32,333 nucleotides of DNA from Paulinella micropora (taxonomy: Eukaryota > Cercozoa > Imbricatea > Euglyphida). Below, piece by piece: positions 8,902-16,091 of the stretch. A program made the translations under genes and the position numbers. The stretch's first letter is position 1, and each line of letters begins with the position of its first letter. Below the pieces are notes generated by a model. That model had not been told where the DNA came from, did no database searches, and worked only from the letters and a program-made list of their open reading frames with translations. The DNA lies in contig BJOX01000051.1 of NCBI GenBank assembly GCA_009731375.1, positions 1,107,106-1,139,438 of the forward strand, written 5' to 3'.

Positions 8902-10297
8902 TTACTTCTTGCTGAGTTACGACGAATGTGTAATGATTGGCCGCAATATTAGCAGTGGTAGCAATAAACTCCCATCGTCTCTCGGTGTCTAGACTTAATC
9001 CGCTGATTTCATTTTGATCCTTGCTCCACAGTGGACGGGTATTGTCAAAGCTGTCGCACTAAACCCAATTGTATTGATAAACATTGCTATTCATCAAAGA
9101 AGAGCCTTCCAACTTTGGTTTAAGATAGATATAGTCTTCTAGTTTTCCAGTTTGACAATCAACATTGAATTCTTGAAGTCGTGCTCCGTCTAGTGTGGTA
9201 TAAAAAGTTTGGACCTTAGAACCGAGCAGGTTGCTATTGTCACATGCAGTGTTCTTATTTTCAGTCGTATTGAAAACAGAGTGATAAACTTTCTTAATTC
9301 GCCGTCCGTGGCCTCTGTCGAATCTAAGTATGACATTTTGAGAAGTTGAAGCGACTCCGACAGTATTTTTATACAAATAAGAATAATCAATGTTGAAGCT
9401 CATACCTTCGGGGCTCATAATCTTCTGTTGAATTGATTGAACGACATCGGGGTTAGTCTCGACAGCTAAGAAAAGGCTGAGATTAGTAACGGTAACATTC
9501 GAATCAGCTACCGCAACAGTGCCTCCACCAGTAGAAAGAGCATCATTGTTATAATAAAAGATTTTGGGTGTCTGTTGTCAAACAATCCGCAAAGTCAAAA
9601 TTTCTGGAAACATAATAGTTTTATCCAGAGCGAAAATAGTATTGTAAAGCATTCCAAGATTAATCTTAGCATTAACACTCGGGCTGGCATTATTAATAGT
9701 TCCAGCTGAAAAATACTTAGCCTAATTAAAAGCAACATTAACGAACTTAATCGTGCCAGTCTCATTAGCAATAAGGGTATCATCGTGTCGGCGAGCATTT
9801 GTGGAGGGTTGTGACATCCAAGCCTTTAATGCGGCCTGAACCTGAGCCTTCGCAACATCAATACCAGTATCAATTTGTGCTTGTGCCGTTCCTGCATTTT
9901 TGAAGCATACAACCAGCTCCACTTCCATTGTCGTGGTTTTCCAAAGCGAGTAAATCGTCAATGGAGGTTTCGGGTTTCCAAATCATCTTGGTGATATTTC
10001 CGACTTCGTTAATGTCGCACAGATAAACACCACCTCTCGTAATCAATTGAATCTGCCTAATTGGGGCCAGGCGATCCATAAAGCATTTATTGTAGTTTGC
10101 CGCCTTCGCATCTGGAGCATAATTAAAACTCAAAACAGAGCGAGCCAAGTTAAACGGGCGGCTGATTCTTGTCCTCCTGCGGTAGACACAGTGATATTAA
10201 TAGAACCCTCACGAGGGGTAAGCTTATTCAAACGATAAGAAGCACTGATGTAGTCAGTCCTGCTAAAATCTAGTTCGCCTCCGTGTTGTGTGGGCAT
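8870..10297 (-). pseudogene. MCP: Major capsid protein (double jelly-roll type), broken
   Basis: About 475 codons are read leftward from ATG 10297 (MPTQHGGELDFSRTDYIS). Recognisable segments are LARSVLSFNYAPDAKAAN, APIRQIQLITRGGVYLCDI, ITKMIWKPET and SLFLAVETNPDVV, with a C-terminal ERRWEFIATTANIAANHYT. The order and length fit Polinton/PLV major capsid proteins, which form the hexagonal faces of an icosahedral particle. The penton gene follows the usual neighbour rule just upstream. Breaks: two opposite frameshifts (near 10155 and 9890) put about 255 bp in another frame, and there are in-frame stops TAG 9722-9724, TGA 9578-9580 and TAG 9059-9061. The outer parts share one frame, so the frameshifts cancel. 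The stop codon is TAA 8870-8872. The family call comes from overall pattern and gene order, not from a structure. Confidence 0.72.
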
Positions 10298-10390
10298 TTT
10301 GTGTAAACTTACGAACTCAAAAAACGATTTTTAAAAGGTCGCTATGTATTTTAATATGAGAAAAAAATTAATTAATTAATTAACGGCTTT
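10298..10390. promoter_or_regulatory. AT-rich spacer between penton and capsid genes
   Basis: The spacer between the two leftward genes holds a run of ATTA units (about 10366-10382) and an A/T-rich stretch upstream of the capsid ATG. It is the natural place for the capsid promoter, but no specific box can be named with confidence. Confidence 0.3.
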
Positions 10391-11194
10391 TCAACAAATT
10401 AAAAATGATGTAAATAAATTAAAATAATTCGTCTCGCGGTAAATCAACAATGTCATTACAACACCCAAACCGTTTAGGTTAATTGGTTGGTCGTTTTCGT
10501 CAGTCAAGTAAAACCGATACACATTGCTTGAACTAGTAGATAATCTTTTGCCATACTCCGACCCGCTTCCGTCGTAGATAACAGAGCCGAACGGGATTTC
10601 ATTCGCCGTGTATATTTCCTGGAGCACGTGATTATCACCTTCCCCAACGAGGTCGCTTTGTAGATACAATGTTTTTTCACCAGTCAAGATTATGACATTT
10701 GGTGACCTCAGTGTATTATTAGCAAAGAAGTAAGTAGAGGACCGCTCGAATCCAATAATTTCGTGTATGCGAGTTTCGTCATCAAATACAAACCGCGGTT
10801 GAATGTTAATGGGATTGTTCACTACGGTGAATGTTAGCTTGCCGTCTTCGGGGTCGGTGTTTGTGTTGTTGCTTGTTATTGTATATGTATAGTCGTTCGG
10901 GCTTTCTGCGGTTAGCACCTCGGCCAGCTTATTTTTTAAGTTGTTCATCGTGTAGTTTCCTTCGGGTATCGTAATGAGTGCCTCATTGCCATTCTCACTC
11001 AGAATAAAAGTATTGTAAGGACTTGCCACAGAGTAATACGACTTCGGTACATAGATATGAAGTATCTTGCAATGGGTTGGATTATCTAGCGATTTCATAT
11101 CAATGGAGTGAGTGAAATCACTGTCCGTACCGTTTATCCTATTTTTGCTATTGACATAGTAAATATTACTGCTTCGCCCACCACGGTAATCCAT
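10391..11194 (-). CDS. Penton / minor capsid protein
   Basis: The intact 267-residue frame starts at ATG 11194 (MDYRGGRSSN). The N-terminus has YYVNSKNRINGTDSDF, then VPKSYYSVASPYNTF, an ITIPEGNYTMNNLKNKL block, HEIIGFERSS, and a C-terminal SNVYRFYLTDENDQP with a LLIYRETNYF end. This is the characteristic layout of the single jelly-roll penton (minor capsid) proteins of Polintons and Polinton-like viruses, which close the fivefold vertices. Length is normal for the family. It lies directly upstream of the major capsid gene on the same strand, and a TATA-like AT-rich leader with ATATATAAT lies about 20-30 nt before the ATG. It is one of the best preserved genes here, with no visible lesion. 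Confidence 0.88.
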   Translation of the reverse strand: MDYRGGRSSNIYYVNSKNRINGTDSDFTHSIDMKSLDNPTHCKILHIYVPKSYYSVASPYNTFILSENGNEALITIPEGNYTMNNLKNKLAEVLTAESPNDYTYTITSNNTNTDPEDGKLTFTVVNNPINIQPRFVFDDETRIHEIIGFERSSTYFFANNTLRSPNVIILTGEKTLYLQSDLVGEGDNHVLQEIYTANEIPFGSVIYDGSGSEYGKRLSTSSSNVYRFYLTDENDQPINLNGLGVVMTLLIYRETNYFNLFTSFLIC

Positions 11195-11256
11195 CGCACC
11201 TCCAAGTGTTGTATATTATATATTCTAAAATATATTTTTTATTTTACTGGCGGGGT

Positions 11257-12153
11257 CTACAAATAGGTGTCAAAACCATACCCATTCTGTGTTTTCAACT
11301 CCTCCGCTTCTTTTTCTTTTAAGTCCGTCCAACCGCTGGCGAATTTAAAGCGATTCCCTTTCGCCCGCTCTAACACAAACCTAATACTATGCCACCCGCA
11401 GGTATCCGTTGTGTCGCTTTGGTTTTTGACTTGATTGACTTTCATAAGCAGGTATGTGTTGGGCTTACTCTTTTCGATAAGCTGTTTCATTTGGTGTAGA
11501 AATAGCTCAGTCGGCTTATACAGTGCGAGAGGGTCGTAGATTTCAATAGAGTCGTCTTTAATGGTGTCCACCCAAACAGCAATCCAATGTGAGCCTGGTT
11601 GACTAGACTTATCCAAGTTCATTATAAAACCATACTTCTTTCTTTTTTCTGGTTTCAGTTTGTTTATTTCATTGCTCGCTACGGTCCCTAAATACCAATC
11701 GTGCTTTTTCATAATGTTGTCTATTTCATCCGTCATTAAACCTCTGCCTGCCCCCGCTAAGTTCTCTGGTATTTTTTGTTGCTCTTCTTTGGGTGGTTGT
11801 TGCTCTTCTGTTGGTGTTGGTTGTGGCTCTTCTGTTGGTGGTTCGGTGGCTGGTGGTGGTGTTGGTTGTGGCGGTTGTTGCTCTACTGTTGGCGGTGGTT
11901 CGGGGGTTGATTGTTGCATCTGGAATTCATTTGAAAGTGCTTTATATGTGTTTGGGTCGGCATACATTTTGTTTATTAGGGTATTTACTAATTCTTTTTT
12001 CTTTGATTTGGTCTTCCATTCACTTCGTTTCAAATGCTTTTTTATCATCATCTTAGCTAATATTTTTCTAATGATGTCTTCTAATTTTTTTGCACCAGTT
12101 CCTCCCTGTGCGGTTAGTCCTATTAAAGCATTTTCCAATTCCGTAAATGTCAT
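11257..12153 (-). CDS. Adenain/Ulp1-like cysteine protease (capsid maturation)
   Basis: The intact 298-residue frame opens with a helical, basic region. It then has a long Pro/Gln/Glu/Thr-rich linker (about residues 80-130) and a C-terminal protease domain. That domain shows GRGLMTDEIDNIM, the active His in GSHWIAVWVD, an Asp in EIYDPLA and the nucleophile in DTCGWHS. A Gln lies seven residues before the Cys, the spacing of the oxyanion Gln in adenovirus protease. Such enzymes process capsid proteins during particle maturation. The ATG at 12153 lies inside the end of the upstream coiled-coil frame (86-bp overlap) and may not be the real start: in related elements the protease can be the C-terminal domain of one longer protein, so the two frames may be one gene split by a frameshift. 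Confidence 0.85.
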   Translation of the reverse strand: MTFTELENALIGLTAQGGTGAKKLEDIIRKILAKMMIKKHLKRSEWKTKSKKKELVNTLINKMYADPNTYKALSNEFQMQQSTPEPPPTVEQQPPQPTPPPATEPPTEEPQPTPTEEQQPPKEEQQKIPENLAGAGRGLMTDEIDNIMKKHDWYLGTVASNEINKLKPEKRKKYGFIMNLDKSSQPGSHWIAVWVDTIKDDSIEIYDPLALYKPTELFLHQMKQLIEKSKPNTYLLMKVNQVKNQSDTTDTCGWHSIRFVLERAKGNRFKFASGWTDLKEKEAEELKTQNGYGFDTYL

Positions 12154-13075
12154 ACCGGCGGTTATGTTTAGTTCTCCCTGTCTGTCTAAGTGCTATGATT
12201 TCTTTGATATAACCGTTAGCCGTTCTGCCTTCAGCATCTTTGTTTCCGTGTTTGCTCCCCCTCGTTTTCCACCCTAATTTTTTTGCTAAACTATTGACAC
12301 TAATCTGTCTTTTCTTGCCGCCGCTTGCAAATAGTGTTTGAGCTCTTTCTATCCTTGCTATAAATGCTTTCTGTTTTTCTTCATCTGCCTTCTGTTCTGC
12401 TTCAGCTGTTTTCTGGTCTGCTTCTATTGCTTGCTGTCTTAAATCGTCTTGTCGTCGTTTCGCTTCATCATCCCTTCTTTGAAGTTGCACCGCAAATGCT
12501 ATGGCTTCTTCTTCGGTAAAAACATACTCCTTTTGTTTTCTTTCCTTTCTTTTTAGTTTATCTTTTGCTTCTTTCAATGCCACTTCTCTTTCAATTAAAG
12601 CATTGCTGATTGCATCTTGGTCTTTGATTTCTCTCCTAATATCCTCTAATCTTTGCCTTTGAGAGTTTTCGGTTTGTATGAGTGCGAGTTCATTTCTTTT
12701 CGTTTCGCCTTCTCGCTCTTCTATTTTCTTTTGTTGTTCTTTTGCTTCTTTGTCTTTCTTTTCTAGTTCGTGTATTTGCTCATACTTTTCCAGTTTGAGT
12801 TTATCTAGCTGATTATTTACCTGATTGCGGTTCTCGTGTTCAAGACGATTGAATTCGGACTTAATTATTCGCTCTTTTGTCTTTTGACTCCCTCGGGGTT
12901 TGTTCATATATTTCAGAAATAGTTTAACGATTTGAAGTGTTGAAAGGTCATTAGTTTTCTTTCCAAAGTTGAGATATGCTCGTTTACCTTTCACTTTGAT
13001 ATATGGTCGGCCATCTTTGGTTCTGTATATCCTCGGGGGCCGTTGCTTAAGTTTCTTCTTTGGCTTACTTCGCAT
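12068..13075 (-). CDS. Long coiled-coil protein, probable N-terminal part of the protease gene
   Basis: The frame of 335 residues starts at ATG 13075. The very basic N-terminus carries PRIYRTKDGRPYIKVKGKRA, a short beta-type module that recurs at the start of Polinton proteins. It is followed by about 170 residues of continuous Glu/Lys/Arg/Gln-rich coiled coil, then a Gly/Lys-rich part (KKLGWKTRGSKHGNKDAEGR). The last 29 residues are unlike the rest, basic and Cys/His-containing. They lie wholly over the beginning of the protease frame, which suggests they are an off-frame tail made by a one-base frameshift near 12150-12170. Without it, coiled coil and protease would form a single protein of roughly 600 residues. 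A scaffold or minor capsid role is likely from position and composition. Confidence 0.6.
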   Translation of the reverse strand: MRSKPKKKLKQRPPRIYRTKDGRPYIKVKGKRAYLNFGKKTNDLSTLQIVKLFLKYMNKPRGSQKTKERIIKSEFNRLEHENRNQVNNQLDKLKLEKYEQIHELEKKDKEAKEQQKKIEEREGETKRNELALIQTENSQRQRLEDIRREIKDQDAISNALIEREVALKEAKDKLKRKERKQKEYVFTEEEAIAFAVQLQRRDDEAKRRQDDLRQQAIEADQKTAEAEQKADEEKQKAFIARIERAQTLFASGGKKRQISVNSLAKKLGWKTRGSKHGNKDAEGRTANGYIKEIIALRQTGRTKHNRRYDIYGIGKCFNRTNRTGRNWCKKIRRHH

Positions 13076-13136
13076 TACTACTATTATATTGAGTTAAAAA
13101 AATTAATATAAGATTTTACATCAATCGGGTTAGGGG

Positions 13137-13448
13137 TTACCGAAACTTAACAGCTCCGCCTCGTTGCTTCCCGTATCCTTGCTTAGCCGCAGCCATCGCT
13201 ACCTTACCAGCATATGGCACTTTAATGTCGTTAAGAAAAGTAGCACCTCTTGAAATCAATTGGTTCTTCTTGATAAACCTATTAGCATCCACTATCGCTT
13301 TTCCGACCTTGGTTTAATTAACTTTGCCTCCTGTTTGTTTCTTTTTTGATTTTCTCTTGTTCTTCGCACCTCCCGCTTGCGGCATTGAAGGATTGTAGCT
13401 GATATTGTATCCCGATGGTTGTGAAATAATAACTGGTGATATTGGCAT
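13137..13448 (-). pseudogene. Small basic minor-capsid/core-like protein, one stop
   Basis: A 103-codon frame runs leftward from ATG 13448 (MPISPVIISQPSGYNIS). The middle is Lys/Gly-rich (NKRKSKKKQTGGKVN) and is interrupted by one in-frame TAA at 13314-13316. The same frame then continues with KVGKAIVDANRFIKKNQLIS, an amphipathic segment, VPYAGKVAMAAAKQGYGK and a Gly/Arg/Lys tail to TAA 13137-13139. Such small, basic proteins with a 'GYGK/R' tail sit beside the ATPase and protease in many Polintons and resemble adenoviral core or minor capsid peptides. That resemblance is inferred. Only one lesion is visible. Confidence 0.5.
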
Positions 13449-13484
13449 CTATATATAGTTATAAAAAAATAAATAATAATAAAA

Positions 13485-14306
13485 TTACTTTAAACGAATA
13501 TTGAAGTTCTTTCGTAATTCATCAGACACCGCATCCACATACAAAAAGTTAAATCGTTCTTTCGTCGCCTCGTGATATTTTTCGATAAAGTAGTCTAAAT
13601 CATAACCGAGGTCCAAATGTTTATACACGAGTTCAATTTTATCCTGAGACTGACCAGGAAAAATAAGAAGGTAGTCTAGCTGTTTAATCGCCTCAGGTCG
13701 TAAGTCGTTTAGGTATTGCGAGCTCATAATCACCTTTGACTTGTAGTGTCTATTTTTTTTCAGCAGGTCGCTCACGGACTTATCCCTTAAACCACTACCC
13801 AAATCATCTAACACGAAAACGACTTCTGGTGTTATGTATTTGCTCGGTCTTTCTGCTGGTGCTTGTCCCTGCTTCTTCTTTTCCTCTTTTCCAAAATAAA
13901 GAAACTTCGGCTTCGGTTCTTCTTTCTCGTCTTGAACAATCTCGCCTTCTTCTTGCTCCTCGTCTGGCTTGTTGAGCTTGTCCAACTCATAGTCTATGAC
14001 ACTGTATCCATCCGTTTTCAAATATGTGTATATAGCCATCGGGTTTCCCTTCTTCTTGAAGTGCTTAACCATTTCTTTGTAAATGTGGTCCTTATGTATT
14101 GTGCTGGCTATAATAACAATCCTTGTTTTTCTGTCCGTCGTTCGTTTCAAGATTTCAAACAGTGCCGTTGTTTTTCCTGATTTTTTACGAACGAGAAGAA
14201 AAATATTAGCAAAGGCTTCATCAAATAACTTGTAGCCCTTTGCGAGTTTTTCCCCTTCGCCGTTTTGCTTGACTGGTTTCACCTTTACATTATTGATTTT
14301 TTCCAT
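13485..14306 (-). CDS. A32/FtsK-HerA-type genome packaging ATPase
   Basis: The intact 273-residue frame starts at ATG 14306 (MEKINNVKVKPVKQNGEG). The Walker A region NIFLLVRKKSGKTTALFEIL lies at residues 34-53; the usual first Gly of the P-loop is not present, as R/K fill that place, but the core SGKTT is complete. Walker B is VVFVLDDLG (about residue 165), followed by the sensor-like SSQYLNDLRPEA. An acidic, poorly conserved insert (DEEQEEGEIVQDEKEEPK) splits the two halves. The enzyme pumps DNA into preformed capsids in Polintons and nucleocytoplasmic large DNA viruses. TATATTA lies about 5 nt before the ATG. No break is visible, so the gene may still give a full-length protein. Confidence 0.88.
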   Translation of the reverse strand: MEKINNVKVKPVKQNGEGEKLAKGYKLFDEAFANIFLLVRKKSGKTTALFEILKRTTDRKTRIVIIASTIHKDHIYKEMVKHFKKKGNPMAIYTYLKTDGYSVIDYELDKLNKPDEEQEEGEIVQDEKEEPKPKFLYFGKEEKKKQGQAPAERPSKYITPEVVFVLDDLGSGLRDKSVSDLLKKNRHYKSKVIMSSQYLNDLRPEAIKQLDYLLIFPGQSQDKIELVYKHLDLGYDLDYFIEKYHEATKERFNFLYVDAVSDELRKNFNIRLK

Positions 14307-14310
14307 CGCT

Positions 14311-14318
14311 ATATATTA
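14311..14318 (-). promoter_or_regulatory. TATA-like string before the ATPase gene
   Basis: On the minus strand TAATATAT lies 4 nt before the ATPase ATG, in a short AT-rich spacer after the HNH gene. It repeats the pattern of TATATA strings very close to start codons in this element. The distance is too short for a normal TATA box, so its role is uncertain. Confidence 0.25.
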
Positions 14319-15106
14319 TCCTATAAATCTATTTCCTTTAGCAAAATTTTCTTTCGCCCACATTGGCTGTGTATTTGTAAAATGAAGTCGTTTAATTGTT
14401 TCCTCTAAAGTTGGTTTTACATATTTTAACGGAACGATATGGTCAATATGCCATTCACCATAATTATCCCACATCATACCTTCCTTAAATTGATTTTCAA
14501 TGTCACCCGAAGTAATCAATTGATTTTTCTTTTTTTATCTTTTTTAAGAGCATCGCGAATTCTGCTTCCGACAATATTAGATAAATGGCTTTTTGGATCG
14601 CATTCTTTACAATTTCTTCTTTCTTTATCGTGCTCGCATATAGAAGCTCCACCACACACTTTACATACATTCCTTTTTTTATTATGTTGGCATATTTGAC
14701 TTCCTCCACATGCTTTACAATTTATTTTAACTCTTTCATGTTCGCATAATGAGCCACCGCCACACTCTTTACATACACTTCTTCGTTTGTTATGTTCACA
14801 TAATGAGCCACCGCCACATTCTTTACATCTACTCCGTACTCTTTTATGTTCACATGTTGAGCCACCATCACATTCTTTACATTTAGTCCGCTCTCTTTTA
14901 TGTTCACATACTTGACTTCCACCGCAATCTTTGCAACGATATTTATACCTTTTGTGCTCGCATTTGTATTTATCTGTTATTGTTCTATTCCTCCTTCTAC
15001 AATCTTCACATGTTTTCAGCCGTCGCCCTTTGTCATTCAAAAATTGCGCTGGTAGTCTCCAACATTTACATTTGTTGCATTTCTCGTGCTTAACTTCCTC
15101 CATCAT
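14316..15106 (-). pseudogene. HNH endonuclease with seven zinc modules, broken
   Basis: The frame begins MEEVKHEKCNKCKCW at ATG 15106, with a second ATG at 15103. It has a CxxC...CxxC zinc ribbon, then seven tandem 18-residue modules of the form C-E-H-x6-C-K-x-C-x-G-G-x-x. It continues as SHLSNIVGSRIRDALKK, a linker typical of viral HNH proteins. The HNH motif WHIDHIVPLKY and the closing LHFTNTQPMWAKENFAKG stand in another frame (14316-14519). Between them, KSIDYFG is read in the third frame, so two nearby frameshifts (about 14505-14530) separate the zinc part from the nuclease part. HNH enzymes cut DNA and often act as homing-type nucleases; the zinc modules presumably bind nucleic acid. As it stands the nuclease domain is cut off from its binding part. 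Confidence 0.8.
14597..14970 (-). repeat. Tandem 54-bp repeats coding for zinc modules
   Basis: Seven 54-bp units each code for one 18-residue C-H-C-C module of the HNH gene. The third to fifth units are nearly the same at DNA level and share the phrase CKECGGGS. The repeats are coding and not CRISPR: units are contiguous, with no spacers. Copy number is likely to vary between element copies by slippage or unequal exchange. Confidence 0.85.
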
Positions 15107-15110
15107 TATT

Positions 15111-15120
15111 CTTTTATATA
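15111..15120 (-). promoter_or_regulatory. TATATAAAAG box before the HNH gene
   Basis: TATATAAAAG on the minus strand is a full TATA-box consensus. It lies 4 nt before ATG 15106. If it is a true TATA box, the transcript would begin inside the annotated frame, so it might work as a late-type or initiator element instead. Confidence 0.35.
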
Positions 15121-15149
15121 TCTTTATTATGTCTTTAATATGAAATTCA

Positions 15150-15512
15150 TCAGCCAAGAAATTCTAAACAAATAACAATTCTTCCAGCTAGTTGGTCAGT
15201 CTCAATACTGCCATTGTCTGTTTTAAGCACTTTAAAGGTATATTGACCGTTGGTCCAATTAATAATACCTAAGTTGTAGCTAAGATTTGAAATGTTTGCG
15301 GTGTTGCTGTCGGCGAATGTGCCGATAATCCCAATGCGGTCCATATAAAGGATTTTTGTTTTCGTCTCCGTCACATCATTCATATAATGGATAAACTTAA
15401 CATTCATTCTAGTCGGGGTAAAGTTCAATTTAATGGTTTTGTCGAATGCCTTGCTACCGCCAACAAAACCATTACTCAGAAAAATAATCTTTTGGAATTT
15501 ATGGTCCGCCAT
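15150..15512 (-). CDS. Small beta-rich protein, unknown, possible virion protein
   Basis: The intact frame of 120 residues starts at ATG 15512 (MADHKFQKIIFLSNGFVGG). It is rich in Thr, Asn, Ile and Val with alternating hydrophobic residues (IKLNFTPTRMNVKFIHY; QYTFKVLKTDNGSIE; AGRIVICLEFLG). This is the look of an all-beta sandwich such as a small jelly-roll or vertex protein. There is no signal peptide or membrane helix. It sits in the structural block between the ATPase/HNH pair and the membrane protein. A role as minor capsid or fibre-anchoring protein is inferred from place and fold type only. Confidence 0.55.
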   Translation of the reverse strand: MADHKFQKIIFLSNGFVGGSKAFDKTIKLNFTPTRMNVKFIHYMNDVTETKTKILYMDRIGIIGTFADSNTANISNLSYNLGIINWTNGQYTFKVLKTDNGSIETDQLAGRIVICLEFLG

Positions 15513-15656
15513 TGTGATGCCCTCTATACTAATCTTTATAAACTTTTTATTAATTAATATTTCTGCTCGGACTGCCTGCGATTTCTATTCGCGGGTCAAT
15601 GATAAAAAAATGAAAGTTGTGTTTATTGTATCCAAAAGGGATGTGTGTATAAACCG

Positions 15657-15758
15657 ATGAGTGATTGGTGTGTTAGTTTTGATGAAGCTAAACCTTTAAT
15701 TTGCTCAAATGATGCTTCGTGGTATAAAATCTATTCGTTTGAATGTTCACTTCTTTGA
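15657..15758 (+). other. Short Cys-rich frame, doubtful gene fragment
   Basis: The plus-strand frame from ATG 15657 codes for 33 residues (MSDWCVSFDEAKPLICSNDA and onward). Upstream in the same frame the text is also Cys-rich (ESCVYCIQKGC) back to a stop, with no ATG. It could be the remains of a small zinc-binding gene in the 234-bp space between two leftward genes. It overlaps the end of the membrane protein gene by 12 bp. The rest of the space shows nothing else. Confidence 0.2.
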
Positions 15759-16091
15759 ACTAGAAGGCGATGGAAGGCAGATGCCGATAAGTGGTGTTAA
15801 AATACCCACATAAGTGTTAGCAGTCTCACACGGAATGTTCTTTTCAGATAACCTCACTATACAAAGGGTTATAATCGCGATAATGATACCCATTTGAAAT
15901 AAGTATTTAATAAGACGGCTGTCGGTTTTTCGCTTCGTCATACAACAGTCCCAGTTGTCCTCGTATTCGTGGTCTAATTTTTTTTCTTTCTGCTTAATTT
16001 GGACATCTAGCACACGGTTCTTCAACTCTGGTGTGAGGTCGCCGCCATCTACTTCTATGACTGGCGGTGGTGGGTGTAATCTAGGCGGCAT
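15747..16091 (-). CDS. Small membrane protein
   Basis: The intact frame of 114 residues starts at ATG 16091. The N-terminus is Pro-rich (MPPRLHPPPPVIEVDGGDLT), followed by a charged helix (LDVQIKQKEKKLDHEYEDNW) and a Cys pair. Two hydrophobic segments follow: LFQMGIIIAIITLCIVRLSE, and a shorter TYVGILTPLIGICLPSP near the end. One or two membrane spans with the N-terminus inside the cell are likely. Similar short membrane proteins occur in Polintons and large viruses, perhaps in an inner virion membrane, but no function is established here. The preceding fibre gene ends 11 nt inside this gene, suggesting a tightly packed transcription unit. Confidence 0.65.
   Translation of the reverse strand: MPPRLHPPPPVIEVDGGDLTPELKNRVLDVQIKQKEKKLDHEYEDNWDCCMTKRKTDSRLIKYLFQMGIIIAIITLCIVRLSEKNIPCETANTYVGILTPLIGICLPSPSSSKK

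Noticed and set aside
11660-12277. A 205-codon plus-strand frame rich in Gly, Cys, Ser and Val
   Set aside because: It is the antisense shadow of the Pro/Gln-rich linker of the protease; low complexity and no start context.
14597-14970. 54-bp tandem repeats as a possible CRISPR or regulatory array
   Set aside because: They code for C-H-C-C zinc modules in frame and have no spacers.
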